This document shows positions 9,197 to 17,654 of a stretch of 64,000 nucleotides of DNA, one piece after another. Source of the DNA: Algoriphagus litoralis (GTDB lineage: Bacteria > Bacteroidota > Bacteroidia > Cytophagales > Cyclobacteriaceae). Position 1 is the stretch's first letter. The number at the start of each line of letters is the position of its first letter. The position numbers and the translations under genes were made by a program. The notes beneath the pieces were generated by a model, which saw only the letters and a list, made by a program, of their open reading frames with translations, had not been told where the DNA came from and did not search any database. The stretch lies in the NCBI RefSeq assembly GCF_003259255.1, contig NZ_QGOL01000009.1:1-64000 (forward strand). Reading direction: 5' to 3'.

Positions 9197-9568
9197 ATGT
9201 ACTTTTTACTATATAATCGGTCTTTAAAAGAATTTTCTAGGGATCTAAGAGGGCACTCTACTTTATCCGAAATTCTTCTTTGGCAAAAATTAAGAGCAAG
9301 TCAATTTCGAGGCTGTGCTTTCAATAGACAAAAGCCTTTGGGGAATTACATTGTGGATTTTTATTGTAAAAAGTTAAATCTGGTGATTGAAATTGACGGG
9401 GATTCGCATTTTGATTACCAATCGATGGTAGAAGATGAGCAAAGGCAAAAAATATTAGAAGGTATGGGATTACATTTTTTAAGATTTAATGATGTAGATG
9501 TAAAGAAAAACATGCCTTGGGTTCTTTCCGAAATAGGGTATTTTATTGATGAATTTGAGACTTTATAA
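9197..9568 (+). CDS. DUF559 endonuclease-like protein
   Basis: The 123-residue protein belongs to the DUF559 group, which has the Vsr/restriction-endonuclease-like fold. Family landmarks are visible: the N-terminal STLSEILLWQKLR helix (residues 21-33), GYxFxRQxPxG-like CAFNRQKPLG (40-49), YIVDFYC (51-57), VIEIDGDSH (63-71) and the C-terminal LRFNDVDV (95-102). Candidate metal or catalytic residues are E25, D54, E65 and D67. It is complete in length and has no signal peptide. The biochemical function of DUF559 proteins is not established; DNA cleavage is inferred from fold. The gene is AT-rich compared with its neighbours and is bracketed at 26 and 43 bp by tandem palindromic arrays, which suggests it travels or works with them. 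Confidence 0.88.
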   Translation: MYFLLYNRSLKEFSRDLRGHSTLSEILLWQKLRASQFRGCAFNRQKPLGNYIVDFYCKKLNLVIEIDGDSHFDYQSMVEDEQRQKILEGMGLHFLRFNDVDVKKNMPWVLSEIGYFIDEFETL

Positions 9569-9611
9569 ACTGCTGGATATTCAGGATTTTAATTTTTTGG
9601 TGAATTTATAA

Positions 9612-10168
9612 AATCCCCCTTACCCCCTTTAGAAAAGGGGGAGTTTGCCTAAAGAGGACTTTTTAGGGTTTGTTTTGTTGATTTTGGCGTTTGGTAATAA
9701 AACCTAAGTCATTTGATAGTGGGAAGGGGGATTTATAATTGAAAACATCCTAACCAATCCCCCTAACCCCCTTTGGAAAAGGGGGAGTTTCCTCCAGAGG
9801 TTCTTTAGGCTTTGTTTCTTTTAGTTTGGTTTTTAGTAAAGCAGTCTGCGATTCTGAAAGTGGAAATTGAGGAGCCAGTGACGCGACTCCCCCTTGTAAA
9901 GGGGGCAGGGGGATTTATAATTGAAAACATCCTAACCAATCCCCCTTACCCCCTTTAGAACAGGGGGAGTTTCCTCCAGAGGTTCTTTAGGCTTTGTTTC
10001 TTTTAGTTTGGTTTTTAGTAAAGCAGTCTGCGATTCTGAAAGTGGAAATTGAGGAGCCAGTGACGCGACTCCCCCTTGTAAAGGGGGCAGGGGGATTTAT
10101 AATTGAAAACATCCTAACCAATCCCCCTAACCCCCTTTGGAAAAGGGGGAGTTTCCTCCAGAGGACCT
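9612..10168. repeat. Tandem array of MITE-like palindromic elements (array 2)
   Basis: Four elements with the same ends as array 1 follow the DUF559 gene: a diverged 122-bp copy (9612-9733), two nearly identical 160-bp copies (9756-9915 and 9938-10097, a 182-bp period with linkers), and a left-end fragment (10120-10168). The terminal repeats match array 1, and the core edges are shared (TTTCCTCCAGAGG on the left, GACGCGACTCCCCC on the right). The middle of the core differs from array 1, so there are two core subfamilies around one gene. The fragment ends 46 bp before the next coding sequence. Confidence 0.92.
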
Positions 10169-10214
10169 TTGACCCCAACTTCCTATCTTCAATTTTTTCA
10201 TTTAACTTGAGGGC

Positions 10215-10754
10215 ATGGATTTGGGAAATATTGTTTACATCGTGGCCGTATTGGCTTATTTCATTTATCAGGCGACACGAAAGAAAAAGGGTCAGGAAAT
10301 GACGGATTCTGATGATGCTCCCGAAGCACCTCAAAAAGGAATGACCTTTGAAGACCTGATGCGGGAAATCCGCCAAGCACAGAATCCCACTGCCGAGAAA
10401 CCTGAACCTGTTCGTCCGAAACCTGAAGTTCAGGAACCGGTCAGACCCCAACCGTACCGCAACCAGCCTGTTCCTTCGCATATTCCCCAAGCTCAGAAGG
10501 CTTCCAGAAAACCCCTTCCAGTCGAAGACGATGAGGAAATTCAGTATTATGAGGGGACGTATGAGGCTTCAAAAAAATCTCCCTACGAAAACTACAAGGA
10601 GGAACAAACCGCTCCAATGCTTTCTTCCATCAAGATGGATTATGATTCCTTACAGGAAAAGAAAATCAACCCCTACGCTCAACTTTTGAAAAATCCAAAA
10701 ACCCTTAGGGAAGCTATCATTGTCAGTGAAATACTGAAGCCAAAGCACTTTTAA
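10215..10754 (+). CDS. Membrane-anchored Pro/Glu-rich protein of unknown function
   Basis: The 179-residue product starts with one transmembrane helix (about residues 4-19, NIVYIVAVLAYFIYQA) followed by a basic stop-transfer KKKG. The middle is a disordered Pro/Glu/Lys-rich linker (about 60-110). A conserved-looking C-terminal tail (about 150-179) ends in LREAIIVSEILKPKHF. I recognise the type as a hypothetical protein recurrent in Cytophagales but know no function. A TFEDLMREIRQA segment at about 43-54 may be a short amphipathic helix. The cytoplasmic bulk suggests a scaffold or anchor. It follows the repeat array and appears to have its own promoter. Confidence 0.75.
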   Translation: MDLGNIVYIVAVLAYFIYQATRKKKGQEMTDSDDAPEAPQKGMTFEDLMREIRQAQNPTAEKPEPVRPKPEVQEPVRPQPYRNQPVPSHIPQAQKASRKPLPVEDDEEIQYYEGTYEASKKSPYENYKEEQTAPMLSSIKMDYDSLQEKKINPYAQLLKNPKTLREAIIVSEILKPKHF

Positions 10755-10980
10755 TCCTTATCGCCAACTTCCTAGCTGTGATTACTTAGGTGTACTAACC
10801 TTAAAATTGGTCTTTTTCTCTGCTACTTGATGTCCATAAATGCGATCAGATGGACTTTGCTTTTGCTGATCCTAGTAATTAAGCAGGACCCAAGCAAATT
10901 TATTTTTCCCCAAATCCAAAACCATTTCATCCACAATGGATTAATTGTTCGTATCTGACCAACGAATAATCTATCTATCC

Positions 10981-11475
10981 ATGGGCAATCTACTTAGTAC
11001 CAAATCTGGAAGCTTGACAGATTCCAGAAGAAAATTTCTCGAAAAGACTGGAGCCTCTATCGTTTTGGCTACGTTTGGAGCGGCCTTTTTTACCTCCTGT
11101 TCCTCGACTGATGATGCTGACCCTACGAATCCAAATCCCCCGGGCGGTTCAAGTTCAGGAATTACCATTTCGGGAAACTCCATATCAATCAACCTATCTA
11201 TCCAAAGTGCCTTAAATACCTCAGGCAATTGGCTGCTCATCGAAAATGCCCGAACCTTAGTCGCAAATGTAAACGGTTCATTTGTGGCATTGACCTCTGT
11301 ATGTACGCATTCAGGCTGTGATCGAAACTGGACTTTTGGAAACAACCGCTTTACCTGTACTTGTCATGGTTCTGTTTTTGACCCTAGAGGACAGGTGTTA
11401 CAAGGACCAGCTACAGCGCCCTTGACACAGTTTGGAACTCAGGTATCAGGAACGACACTGGTGGTGACCCGATGA
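10981..11475 (+). CDS. Rieske (2Fe-2S) protein with Tat-like/lipoprotein signal
   Basis: The 164-residue exported iron-sulfur protein has an RRKFL twin-arginine motif (residues 16-20) and a hydrophobic stretch ending in a possible lipobox (FFTSC, Cys40). The Rieske domain has box 1 CTHSGC (108-113) and box 2 CTCHGS (126-131). C108, H110, C126 and H129 would bind the cluster. C113 and C128 are placed to form the disulfide known from high-potential bc1-type Rieske proteins. No cytochrome b or c is encoded nearby, so it is not part of a local bc1/b6f operon. The start at 10981 is chosen because it puts the twin arginine in a normal position; an in-frame start at 10945 is less likely. It overlaps the YceI gene by 4 bp (ATGA). 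Confidence 0.92.
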   Translation: MGNLLSTKSGSLTDSRRKFLEKTGASIVLATFGAAFFTSCSSTDDADPTNPNPPGGSSSGITISGNSISINLSIQSALNTSGNWLLIENARTLVANVNGSFVALTSVCTHSGCDRNWTFGNNRFTCTCHGSVFDPRGQVLQGPATAPLTQFGTQVSGTTLVVTR

Positions 11476-12020
11476 GAAGGTTTCTGATCCTAATTGTCTT
11501 TTTTTTCCATACAGAGGCATTTAGTCAAGAGTATCTGACCAAAGATGGGGAGGTGGTCTTCTTGTCCAAGGCACCACTCAATGAATTTGAAGGCAGGTCA
11601 AATTCACTGAATGGACTCGTGAATTTGGAAAGTAACCTGCTTGATTTTTTTGTCGATTTGAATACCCTGAAAACCGGTATAGGGCTTCGGGATCGGCACA
11701 TGCGTGAAAATTATCTGGAAACAGATCAATTCCCCTTTGCGGAATTTACAGGTAAAATGTCCCCAATGCCCACCTTGGTTTTGGGATCAAAAACGGCTGT
11801 GAATGCTCAGGGAAAATTCAAAATTCATGGAGTTGAGCGTGAAATTGAAGTTACCGGCTTTTTGACTCTGCTTCAAAATGGAAAAGTAGAACTCCATGCG
11901 AGCTTTGAAGTCCTGCTTTCTGACTATGAAATTCCTTTGCCCAAGTTGGTTTTCTATGAATTGGCAGAGGCTCAAACCGTGACCATCCAGGCAATCCTAA
12001 GCCAGAAAAAATTCCCTTGA
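11472..12020 (+). CDS. YceI family periplasmic protein
   Basis: The 182-residue protein has a signal peptide (about residues 1-19, ending AFSQ) and a YceI lipocalin-like beta-barrel domain. Family landmarks include an L-x-GIGLRDRHMRENYLE segment (about 67-83) and FAEFTGKM. YceI proteins bind polyisoprenoids or quinone-like lipids in the periplasm. The 4-bp ATGA overlap with the Rieske gene shows translational coupling. The pairing suggests a periplasmic redox or lipid-binding function shared with the Rieske protein, which is inference. Confidence 0.9.
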   Translation: MRRFLILIVFFFHTEAFSQEYLTKDGEVVFLSKAPLNEFEGRSNSLNGLVNLESNLLDFFVDLNTLKTGIGLRDRHMRENYLETDQFPFAEFTGKMSPMPTLVLGSKTAVNAQGKFKIHGVEREIEVTGFLTLLQNGKVELHASFEVLLSDYEIPLPKLVFYELAEAQTVTIQAILSQKKFP

Positions 12021-12122
12021 GAAAGGATCTCAGCCCTGGAAATGAATAGCCAAGGCATTCTCCCAAATCAGGTCTATGGAAAGGCTAGAGGAGAGCTGAA
12101 AAATAAATAATAAACACTTGAT

Positions 12123-12995
12123 ATGAAGAAGGTAATCCTGTTGCTAGTGGTGCTGTTTGCTGTTGTGATTCGTAGTGAGGCTCAGTTGGAGCGGAAACTG
12201 GAAAATGAAAACCAGCCCGTCGATTTGATTTTCCATGCACCCAGACATATTAATTTGCTGACCGTGGAGCATCTAGAGAAAAAGACCATGCATTTTGCCA
12301 TCATGCACACCTTTGGAACCTTGGATGGAGGGATTGAGAATTTATTTGGATTGGACAATGGGGCCAATATTCAATTCAGCTTTGAATTTGGACTGAGTGA
12401 TAAGATTTCCTTGGGTGCTTCCAGATCCAGCCGGGATAAGTTTTACAATATCTATGGCCGTTACCTGATTTTGGAGCAAACACAAAATAACAGCGTTCCT
12501 TTGTCTTTGAGTTTTGCAGCAGGAGGAGGGATTATTAGCAATCCTTATTCTTTTCTTCCGCAGAATGAGCGTCCTCAATTCACCGATCGTTTGGCTTATT
12601 TTGGACAAGTGATGCTTGCAAGGAAATTCTCCAAGAAAATCAGTGTTCAACTTAGCCCGATGTTGGCTTATTTCACCAATCCTCTGGATATCTACCAGAT
12701 CGAGGGTTCCCAAAATTTTTATTTGGGTCTTGGATTTAGTGGAAAGTACAAGGTCACCGATCGTTCTTCGCTTACCTTACAATACATCCCAAATCTCAAT
12801 TCTGATCTCCAAAGTAATTTCGGAATCGGTTGGGATGTAGAAGCAGGAGGTCATGTGTTTCAGATGTATTTTGTCACCTCGCAGGCACTCAATGAGCAAT
12901 ATCTACTTGCTGGAGGCAATGGGGTTCCGGGAGAAGAGTTCCGATTGGGATTCAATGTCAATCGAATTTTTGCGCTAGGCCAGAAAAAGAAATAA
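12123..12995 (+). CDS. DUF5777 family beta-barrel protein
   Basis: The 290-residue protein has a signal peptide (MKKVILLLVVLFAVVIRSEAQ, cleaved about residue 21). The remainder alternates aromatic and polar residues, as in an outer-membrane beta-barrel, and fits the DUF5777 family (landmarks HAPRHINLLTVEHL and FGLSDKISLGASRS). Function is not known. It follows the YceI gene by 102 bp in the same direction and probably belongs to the same group; I recall Rieske, YceI and DUF5777 genes occurring together in Bacteroidota. Confidence 0.85.
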   Translation: MKKVILLLVVLFAVVIRSEAQLERKLENENQPVDLIFHAPRHINLLTVEHLEKKTMHFAIMHTFGTLDGGIENLFGLDNGANIQFSFEFGLSDKISLGASRSSRDKFYNIYGRYLILEQTQNNSVPLSLSFAAGGGIISNPYSFLPQNERPQFTDRLAYFGQVMLARKFSKKISVQLSPMLAYFTNPLDIYQIEGSQNFYLGLGFSGKYKVTDRSSLTLQYIPNLNSDLQSNFGIGWDVEAGGHVFQMYFVTSQALNEQYLLAGGNGVPGEEFRLGFNVNRIFALGQKKK

Positions 12996-13523
12996 GTTTT
13001 TTTAGTTCTGATTTATTCAAAATAAACCCGAAGAGTTATCCGGATTTTCCATTTTCTCAGTAAAAATCCTTTTTGAGGTTTTATGGAGTCTGATTTTCCG
13101 TAATCATGGCAGTTAACAAATTTTAGATTATCACTCAAACAGCTCCGAAGGAGCCAAACCATTCATGCCTGTCCACCATGGTGGAACCCTGTACGAAGTG
13201 CAGGGTAGTCATTGAAAATCCCCTTCTTTTGAGCCCTGAAAGGGTGAAACTTCAACGTGTCACCCTTTCAGGGCTCCTTTACTAATATTGACTTTGCCCA
13301 CGGCTACACCGGGGGTTCCGCCTCGGCGGACAGATATGAATTGTTACGATCCTTCGGATCTTAGGCTACCAAACATTGACCTTCATATCTACTAATTAAA
13401 TTTACCTAGTGTTGACATTGCTGATATTCATAATATGGAAAGTACCAAATCAATTTACATGAGGCTTATCTTTATCCCTCAATAAAAATGCATCTGTCTC
13501 CGGACTTCGTTCAGCTTTTCCCA
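12996..13523. other. Intergenic region with hairpin repeats
   Basis: This stretch of about 530 bp contains a strong 17-bp perfect hairpin (13231-13276, annotated separately), a CCACCATGGTGG palindrome near 13177, and CCGGGGGTTCCGCCTCGGCGG-like GC-rich DNA near 13308-13330. These look like intergenic repeats. No gene is seen. Confidence 0.55.
13231..13276. repeat. Perfect 17-bp intergenic hairpin
   Basis: GAGCCCTGAAAGGGTGA (13231-13247) and its exact complement (13260-13276) enclose a 12-nt loop. The CCCTGAAAGGGTG sequence resembles palindromic intergenic repeats widespread in Bacteroidota. There is no strong T-tract after it, so a repeat is more likely than a terminator. Confidence 0.75.
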
Positions 13524-14057
13524 ATGCGCCTGTTAAAAATTTCCTATCAATTTGTGTTGTTTTCGGTTCCATTAGCCTGTTTTTTGTCCGCTTGCCAAAG
13601 CAAAACTGAGGAGCTAAAGACGATAGAATCTCCAGAAAATCAGCGTTTAGCTCCACAGGTTGAATTCCCTGTCTTTCAAAAAATCAATGGGGAATTACTG
13701 GATGATACTTCTGCTAAAAACTGGAAAGTTCTCCATTTTTGGGCGACCTGGTGCAAGCCTTGTCTGGCTGAATTTCCTGAATTAAAAGAAGCTTTGCCAA
13801 GACTGGAAAATGACAGCACCGAGATTCTTATCGCCTCAGATGAAAGCTTGGAGCAAATCCAAAAATTTCAGGAAAAACATCAAACTGGACTGGAATTGCT
13901 CAGATTGGAGACTGGAGACATTTCGGATTTTGGAATCTATGCGCTTCCTACCACAATCGTCCTTGATCCCGAAGGCAGGGAAGTATTTCGAAAAGTAGGC
14001 CAAGTGGATTGGAGCGTTGTCAGCAGTATTCCCCAACTTATCGCATCAAAACCATGA
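13524..14057 (+). CDS. TlpA-like thioredoxin-fold lipoprotein
   Basis: The 177-residue protein has a lipoprotein signal with lipobox LSAC (Cys24) and a thioredoxin-like domain with the redox motif WCKPC (C77, C80). A cis-proline ALPTT segment and the VLDPEGREVFRKVG strand are typical of TlpA/ResA reductases. It should act in the periplasm as a thiol-disulfide oxidoreductase. The start at 13524 (MRLLKIS) gives a correct lipoprotein signal; an upstream in-frame ATG at 13488 would add 12 residues that spoil it. It overlaps the next gene by 4 bp (ATGA), so the two products are probably made together. A plausible substrate is the cysteine-rich partner encoded next. Confidence 0.92.
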   Translation: MRLLKISYQFVLFSVPLACFLSACQSKTEELKTIESPENQRLAPQVEFPVFQKINGELLDDTSAKNWKVLHFWATWCKPCLAEFPELKEALPRLENDSTEILIASDESLEQIQKFQEKHQTGLELLRLETGDISDFGIYALPTTIVLDPEGREVFRKVGQVDWSVVSSIPQLIASKP

Positions 14058-15280
14058 ATCGGATTACCTCAATCTTTATTTCAGTGATTTTAATTGGAGT
14101 GAGTGCTTGTAGTTCCCCACAAGATGCTGCGATGGACCTGCGGGAAATTCCGTTTCCGGGTGAAGCAAATTCATCTCTCCCTGTACTTTCATCGGATGGG
14201 GACAGTTTGGTTTTTTCTTGGGTGAGTCGAGTAAACGACAGCTTAGCCACATTTTCTTATGCCTTTCTGGATGGAGATCGCTGGACTGAACCAAAGGTCA
14301 TCAGCAGTGGTACGGACTGGTTTGTAAACTGGGCAGACTTCCCTGCGATCGTTCAAAACAAGGGAAACCTGCTTAGTCATCTTCTCCAAAAATCCTCCGG
14401 GGCAACATTCTCTTATGACGTCAAACTCAATGTACTTCCCAAAGGATCATCAAACTGGAAAACGGGACTTCCACTTCATGTAGATTCTACCTTTACTGAG
14501 CATGGTTTCGTCTCCTCATTTGGGTATACCGATAGCAGTTATTTTGTTTCATGGTTAGATGGTCGCGAGACCGGTGAAGGAGGACATGATCATGCTGGGC
14601 ATTCTGGAGCGATGAGCATCCGGGCTGCGGAAGTTGCGCTGGATGGACGAGTACTATGGGATGAACTTTTGGATGCCAAGACCTGCGACTGTTGCCAGAC
14701 GACTAGTGCCCTGACTGCTCAAGGTCCTGTGGTCATCTACCGAAATAGATCCGATCGGGAGATTCGGGACATTGCCATCACTCGGCTGGTGAATGGCAAA
14801 TGGACCGAACCTGACATCATCCATGCCGATGGCTGGGAGATCGCCGGCTGCCCGGTAAATGGTCCAAAAGCGGCTGCGCTTGGAAATACGCTTTTGGTAG
14901 CTTGGTTTACAGCACCGAAGGAAGTTCCAGAAGTGAAGTTTGCCTTCTCGACGGACTCAGGCGCTTCATTTGGACAGCCCGTGACATTGGAAGGGAATGG
15001 AGTGATCGGACGGGTGGATGTGGCACTTTTGGATGAGGGAGCTGGGGTAGTCTCTTGGATGGAGACGATAGCTGACACGACATACCTACAGGCAGCACGG
15101 ATAGATTTGGATGGTAAAATGGGTTCGCCAAAAAGAATAGCCAGGATGGATCCAGGTAGAAAAAGCGGTTTCCCGCAACTAGAGCTTTATAAGGATAAGC
15201 TCTTTTTTGCCTGGACAGAGGTCGATGACAAGGGGAGCACAGTCCGAACGGCAGTCTTGCCTTCAGCGGCATTTTATTAA
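14054..15280 (+). CDS. Sialidase-superfamily propeller-like lipoprotein with His/Cys metal-like motifs
   Basis: The 408-residue lipoprotein (lipobox VSAC, Cys19) has repeated beta-strand blocks (SLVFSWVSRV, YFVSWLDGRE, LLVAWFTAP, GVVSWMET, LFFAWTEV) that resemble the blades of a sialidase-type beta-propeller. Two unusual motifs stand out: HDHAGHSGAM at about 178-187 and CDCC at about 211-214, with a further GCPVNGPK near 258-265. The catalytic arginine triad and FRIP motif of true sialidases are not evident, so glycosidase activity is doubtful. Coupling to a TlpA-like reductase suggests that the cysteines are redox-controlled or bind a metal such as copper. That is inference. Confidence 0.75.
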   Translation: MNRITSIFISVILIGVSACSSPQDAAMDLREIPFPGEANSSLPVLSSDGDSLVFSWVSRVNDSLATFSYAFLDGDRWTEPKVISSGTDWFVNWADFPAIVQNKGNLLSHLLQKSSGATFSYDVKLNVLPKGSSNWKTGLPLHVDSTFTEHGFVSSFGYTDSSYFVSWLDGRETGEGGHDHAGHSGAMSIRAAEVALDGRVLWDELLDAKTCDCCQTTSALTAQGPVVIYRNRSDREIRDIAITRLVNGKWTEPDIIHADGWEIAGCPVNGPKAAALGNTLLVAWFTAPKEVPEVKFAFSTDSGASFGQPVTLEGNGVIGRVDVALLDEGAGVVSWMETIADTTYLQAARIDLDGKMGSPKRIARMDPGRKSGFPQLELYKDKLFFAWTEVDDKGSTVRTAVLPSAAFY

Positions 15281-15284
15281 TTCA

Positions 15285-16859
15285 CTATTCCGTCAGATAT
15301 CTTCGAATCCACACCTTACCCTGACGCTCTTCGCTGATCAGGGTTTGCTCCTGTAGCCAAAGCTCCAAAGCATCTACATCCACTTGCTCCTTGGGATAGG
15401 CATGTTGGTAATAGTCATAGAGCAGCACTGTGACTTTTTTTGGAGAAATAGACTTGAGGGAATCCAGTTTTTCGATTGGGAAAAGTAAGTTTTGTGCTGG
15501 TTTGTTTTCTGGCAACAGAACTTCCTTGCTGAAATCGATGAAATTGTTGGTAAGGATTATTGTATCCGTAGACTCAATTGAAGTTTCGCTGGTCAATGTT
15601 TCCATCAATTGATCATATTCCTTGATATTCTTTTGGTAGTTGACGGCGAGGAAGGCAGGGATTAGAAGAAGAACAGCGGTAACCCAAATAAATTTTTTAC
15701 CCTGCAGTGTAATCAGTATACCAAGGAAGGCTGCCTGAAAGCCTGCTATTTTCCAATCTTGCTGAAAGATACTGATGCCTACTCCCAGCAGAATCAGCCC
15801 ATTCATCCAAAGTTTCAGTTTGTTGTTTTTGGTCCATTCTTCCCAGCCTAAAGCGATCAAAAAGGCTAAAGTTGGAATTAAAATAATCAGGTGTCGAGGA
15901 TTCAGATACAGAGGATTATAAAATCTGAAATTAGTACTCATAACCCAAAACAGGGTAAGTAAACTGACAAGTGAAAGGGCAAATTCCAGTCCCGGACTTT
16001 CCGGTTTTTTCCAAACCTTTACCAAGCCCGGAATGGAAAAAACAATCCAAATCCAGTAGGATCGCTCCACAAAAGTGATGATGGGAAGAATGGTCAATCG
16101 CTTCAGCATGATCCATCCACTCTTGTCAGCATAAGTGAATTCGGAGATGTAATGCCCATCCTGAATGGACTCAAATCGATAAAAGGGACTTCCAAATTTG
16201 ATCCAGAAATAACCCAAATAAAGAGCTCCAAAAACTATCCCCAATCCCAGCAAGGCAGAATAGAAGGGTAGATTTTGCTTGCCCTTTTTCCAGTCAAAGA
16301 AAAAAAGTAATATAGGTAATGGTGCCAAAAAGACGATGGTTTCTTTGGTCAGAAAGCCGAAAAACAAACCCGAAACAAGCCCCAAAGCGGCAAAGAAGGG
16401 CTTTTTTGATCGAAAGACTGCAGCAAAAGGGACAAGCACTGTCCAAAATACCAGTAGCGTATCAGGATAAACCTTGGTCAGAAAGTGAAGAAAATATACC
16501 TGAGTGCAAAACCATAGCAGCAAGATCCAAGACTTGGACTTATCGGGGAGTAGGTACATCACTAAGCCCAAAGTCGCCAAATAACTTGCCAGCGAAACCA
16601 AGGAAATTAAATGGGGTTTTAGGCCAAAAAGATAGCCAAGCAAACCTGAAGGAACGTAAGCTCCCCAGCGTGTGGAGAAATGATAGGCATTGAATTCCAT
16701 AGTCCCTTCCCAAAACTTCTTTCCAGCCAACAGATAAAAGACATCATCAGAGAACGTGATGCCGTCGAAGGCAAAATACCAGTAGAGGAGTAGAAAAATT
16801 AATCCGGCAACAAATACGGATGGTTTGGATTGCTCCGTGATTTTTTTGAGGAAAGGCAT
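15285..16859 (-). CDS. GT39-like (PMT/ArnT family) membrane glycosyltransferase
   Basis: The 524-residue integral membrane protein has about 11-13 predicted helices. The first extracytoplasmic loop carries the TFSDDVFY acidic pair (D38, D39) typical of GT-C enzymes that use polyprenyl-phosphate sugars. The C-terminal about 110 residues form a soluble domain. Members of this family move a sugar from a lipid carrier to lipid A, protein or glycan in the periplasm. The acceptor here is unknown. The gene stands alone, with its end 4 bp from the end of the convergent propeller lipoprotein gene. Confidence 0.82.
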   Translation of the reverse strand: MPFLKKITEQSKPSVFVAGLIFLLLYWYFAFDGITFSDDVFYLLAGKKFWEGTMEFNAYHFSTRWGAYVPSGLLGYLFGLKPHLISLVSLASYLATLGLVMYLLPDKSKSWILLLWFCTQVYFLHFLTKVYPDTLLVFWTVLVPFAAVFRSKKPFFAALGLVSGLFFGFLTKETIVFLAPLPILLFFFDWKKGKQNLPFYSALLGLGIVFGALYLGYFWIKFGSPFYRFESIQDGHYISEFTYADKSGWIMLKRLTILPIITFVERSYWIWIVFSIPGLVKVWKKPESPGLEFALSLVSLLTLFWVMSTNFRFYNPLYLNPRHLIILIPTLAFLIALGWEEWTKNNKLKLWMNGLILLGVGISIFQQDWKIAGFQAAFLGILITLQGKKFIWVTAVLLLIPAFLAVNYQKNIKEYDQLMETLTSETSIESTDTIILTNNFIDFSKEVLLPENKPAQNLLFPIEKLDSLKSISPKKVTVLLYDYYQHAYPKEQVDVDALELWLQEQTLISEERQGKVWIRRYLTE

Positions 16860-17084
16860 TGTATCAAAAGTACTATAAATTCCTGTTCGCTGGGGTTTTG
16901 GTAAAGTCCAAAAGTTTTCAAATCAAAGGATTTGAGTTTTGCCTAGCTGACAAGCGATGAGTCAAAATCATCAAAGAATCTTCTGCTTCGATTTCAAGGG
17001 GATGTATTTCTGTCTCCATTTTTATTTAGTTTTAGCGTAAGTAGGATTTTGAAATAATACGCCAATTTCCCCAAAATTTAAATC

Positions 17085-17447
17085 ATGAATTTTACAAGAA
17101 TCATTCCCAGTGTGTTTTATATCGACATTAGAGATGGCTTAAAGTTTTTTGTAGATTGTCTTCAGTTTGAAATTGAGCATCAGGAGCTTAAGTCATCCAA
17201 TCCTTACTGTGTTCTTGGGAAGGATGGTATCCGAATTATGCTATTTCAGGATGAGCAATTGGCCAAAGAACACTTTCCGGAATTGAGGATTGAGACCAAA
17301 AACATTGACGAAGTCTTTGCAAGTGTTTCGGCTTCACACCCACAATTTTTACATCCAAATCTCAATAAAGTGACCCTTCGCCCTTGGGGTGCTAAAGAGT
17401 TTGCCATTGCAGACAATCAGGTCGGAATTAGGTTTATGCAGTGGTAA
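17085..17447 (+). CDS. VOC (glyoxalase/bleomycin resistance-like) family protein
   Basis: The 120-residue cytoplasmic protein is one glyoxalase-fold module: IIPSVFYIDIRDGLKFFVDCLQF at the start and a C-terminal GAKEFAIADNQVGIRFMQW. Typical metal-site positions are poorly kept, so it may bind ligands rather than catalyse. It is monocistronic and upstream of the quinone oxidoreductase gene. The substrate is unknown. Confidence 0.82.
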   Translation: MNFTRIIPSVFYIDIRDGLKFFVDCLQFEIEHQELKSSNPYCVLGKDGIRIMLFQDEQLAKEHFPELRIETKNIDEVFASVSASHPQFLHPNLNKVTLRPWGAKEFAIADNQVGIRFMQW

Positions 17448-17654
17448 AAGCTGAAACTTACCCTTTGTAGTGCAGTTGAAAACCTATTTGCATTTTAGGT
17501 CAAACTTTGAACAGGAAGGAATCACCCATTCAGTGGTATTCAGCGAAAGCACGCATTTCACACTCCAAAACACCTTCAAAAAACTATTTTTCATTTTTTC
17601 ATCCGTTTTCCAGTGCTCAGTTGTCAGAGCTGTATAAACCAAAAATCTATACCG

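Noticed and set aside
8899..9198. Minus-strand open frame of 99 codons
   Set aside because: It encodes repeat peptide twice in tandem and is a by-product of the array.
8636..10168. Regular repeats considered as a CRISPR array
   Set aside because: Units are about 160 bp with terminal inverted repeats, and the intervening linkers are near-identical; there are no unique spacers or cas genes.
9987..10490. Minus-strand open frame covering array 2 and the next gene's start
   Set aside because: It reads through the palindromic repeats (repeat peptide LPLFQRGLGG) and overlaps the real gene at 10215.
14054..15280. True exo-alpha-sialidase
   Set aside because: Blade-like repeats are visible but the FRIP motif and arginine triad are not, so enzyme activity is not claimed.
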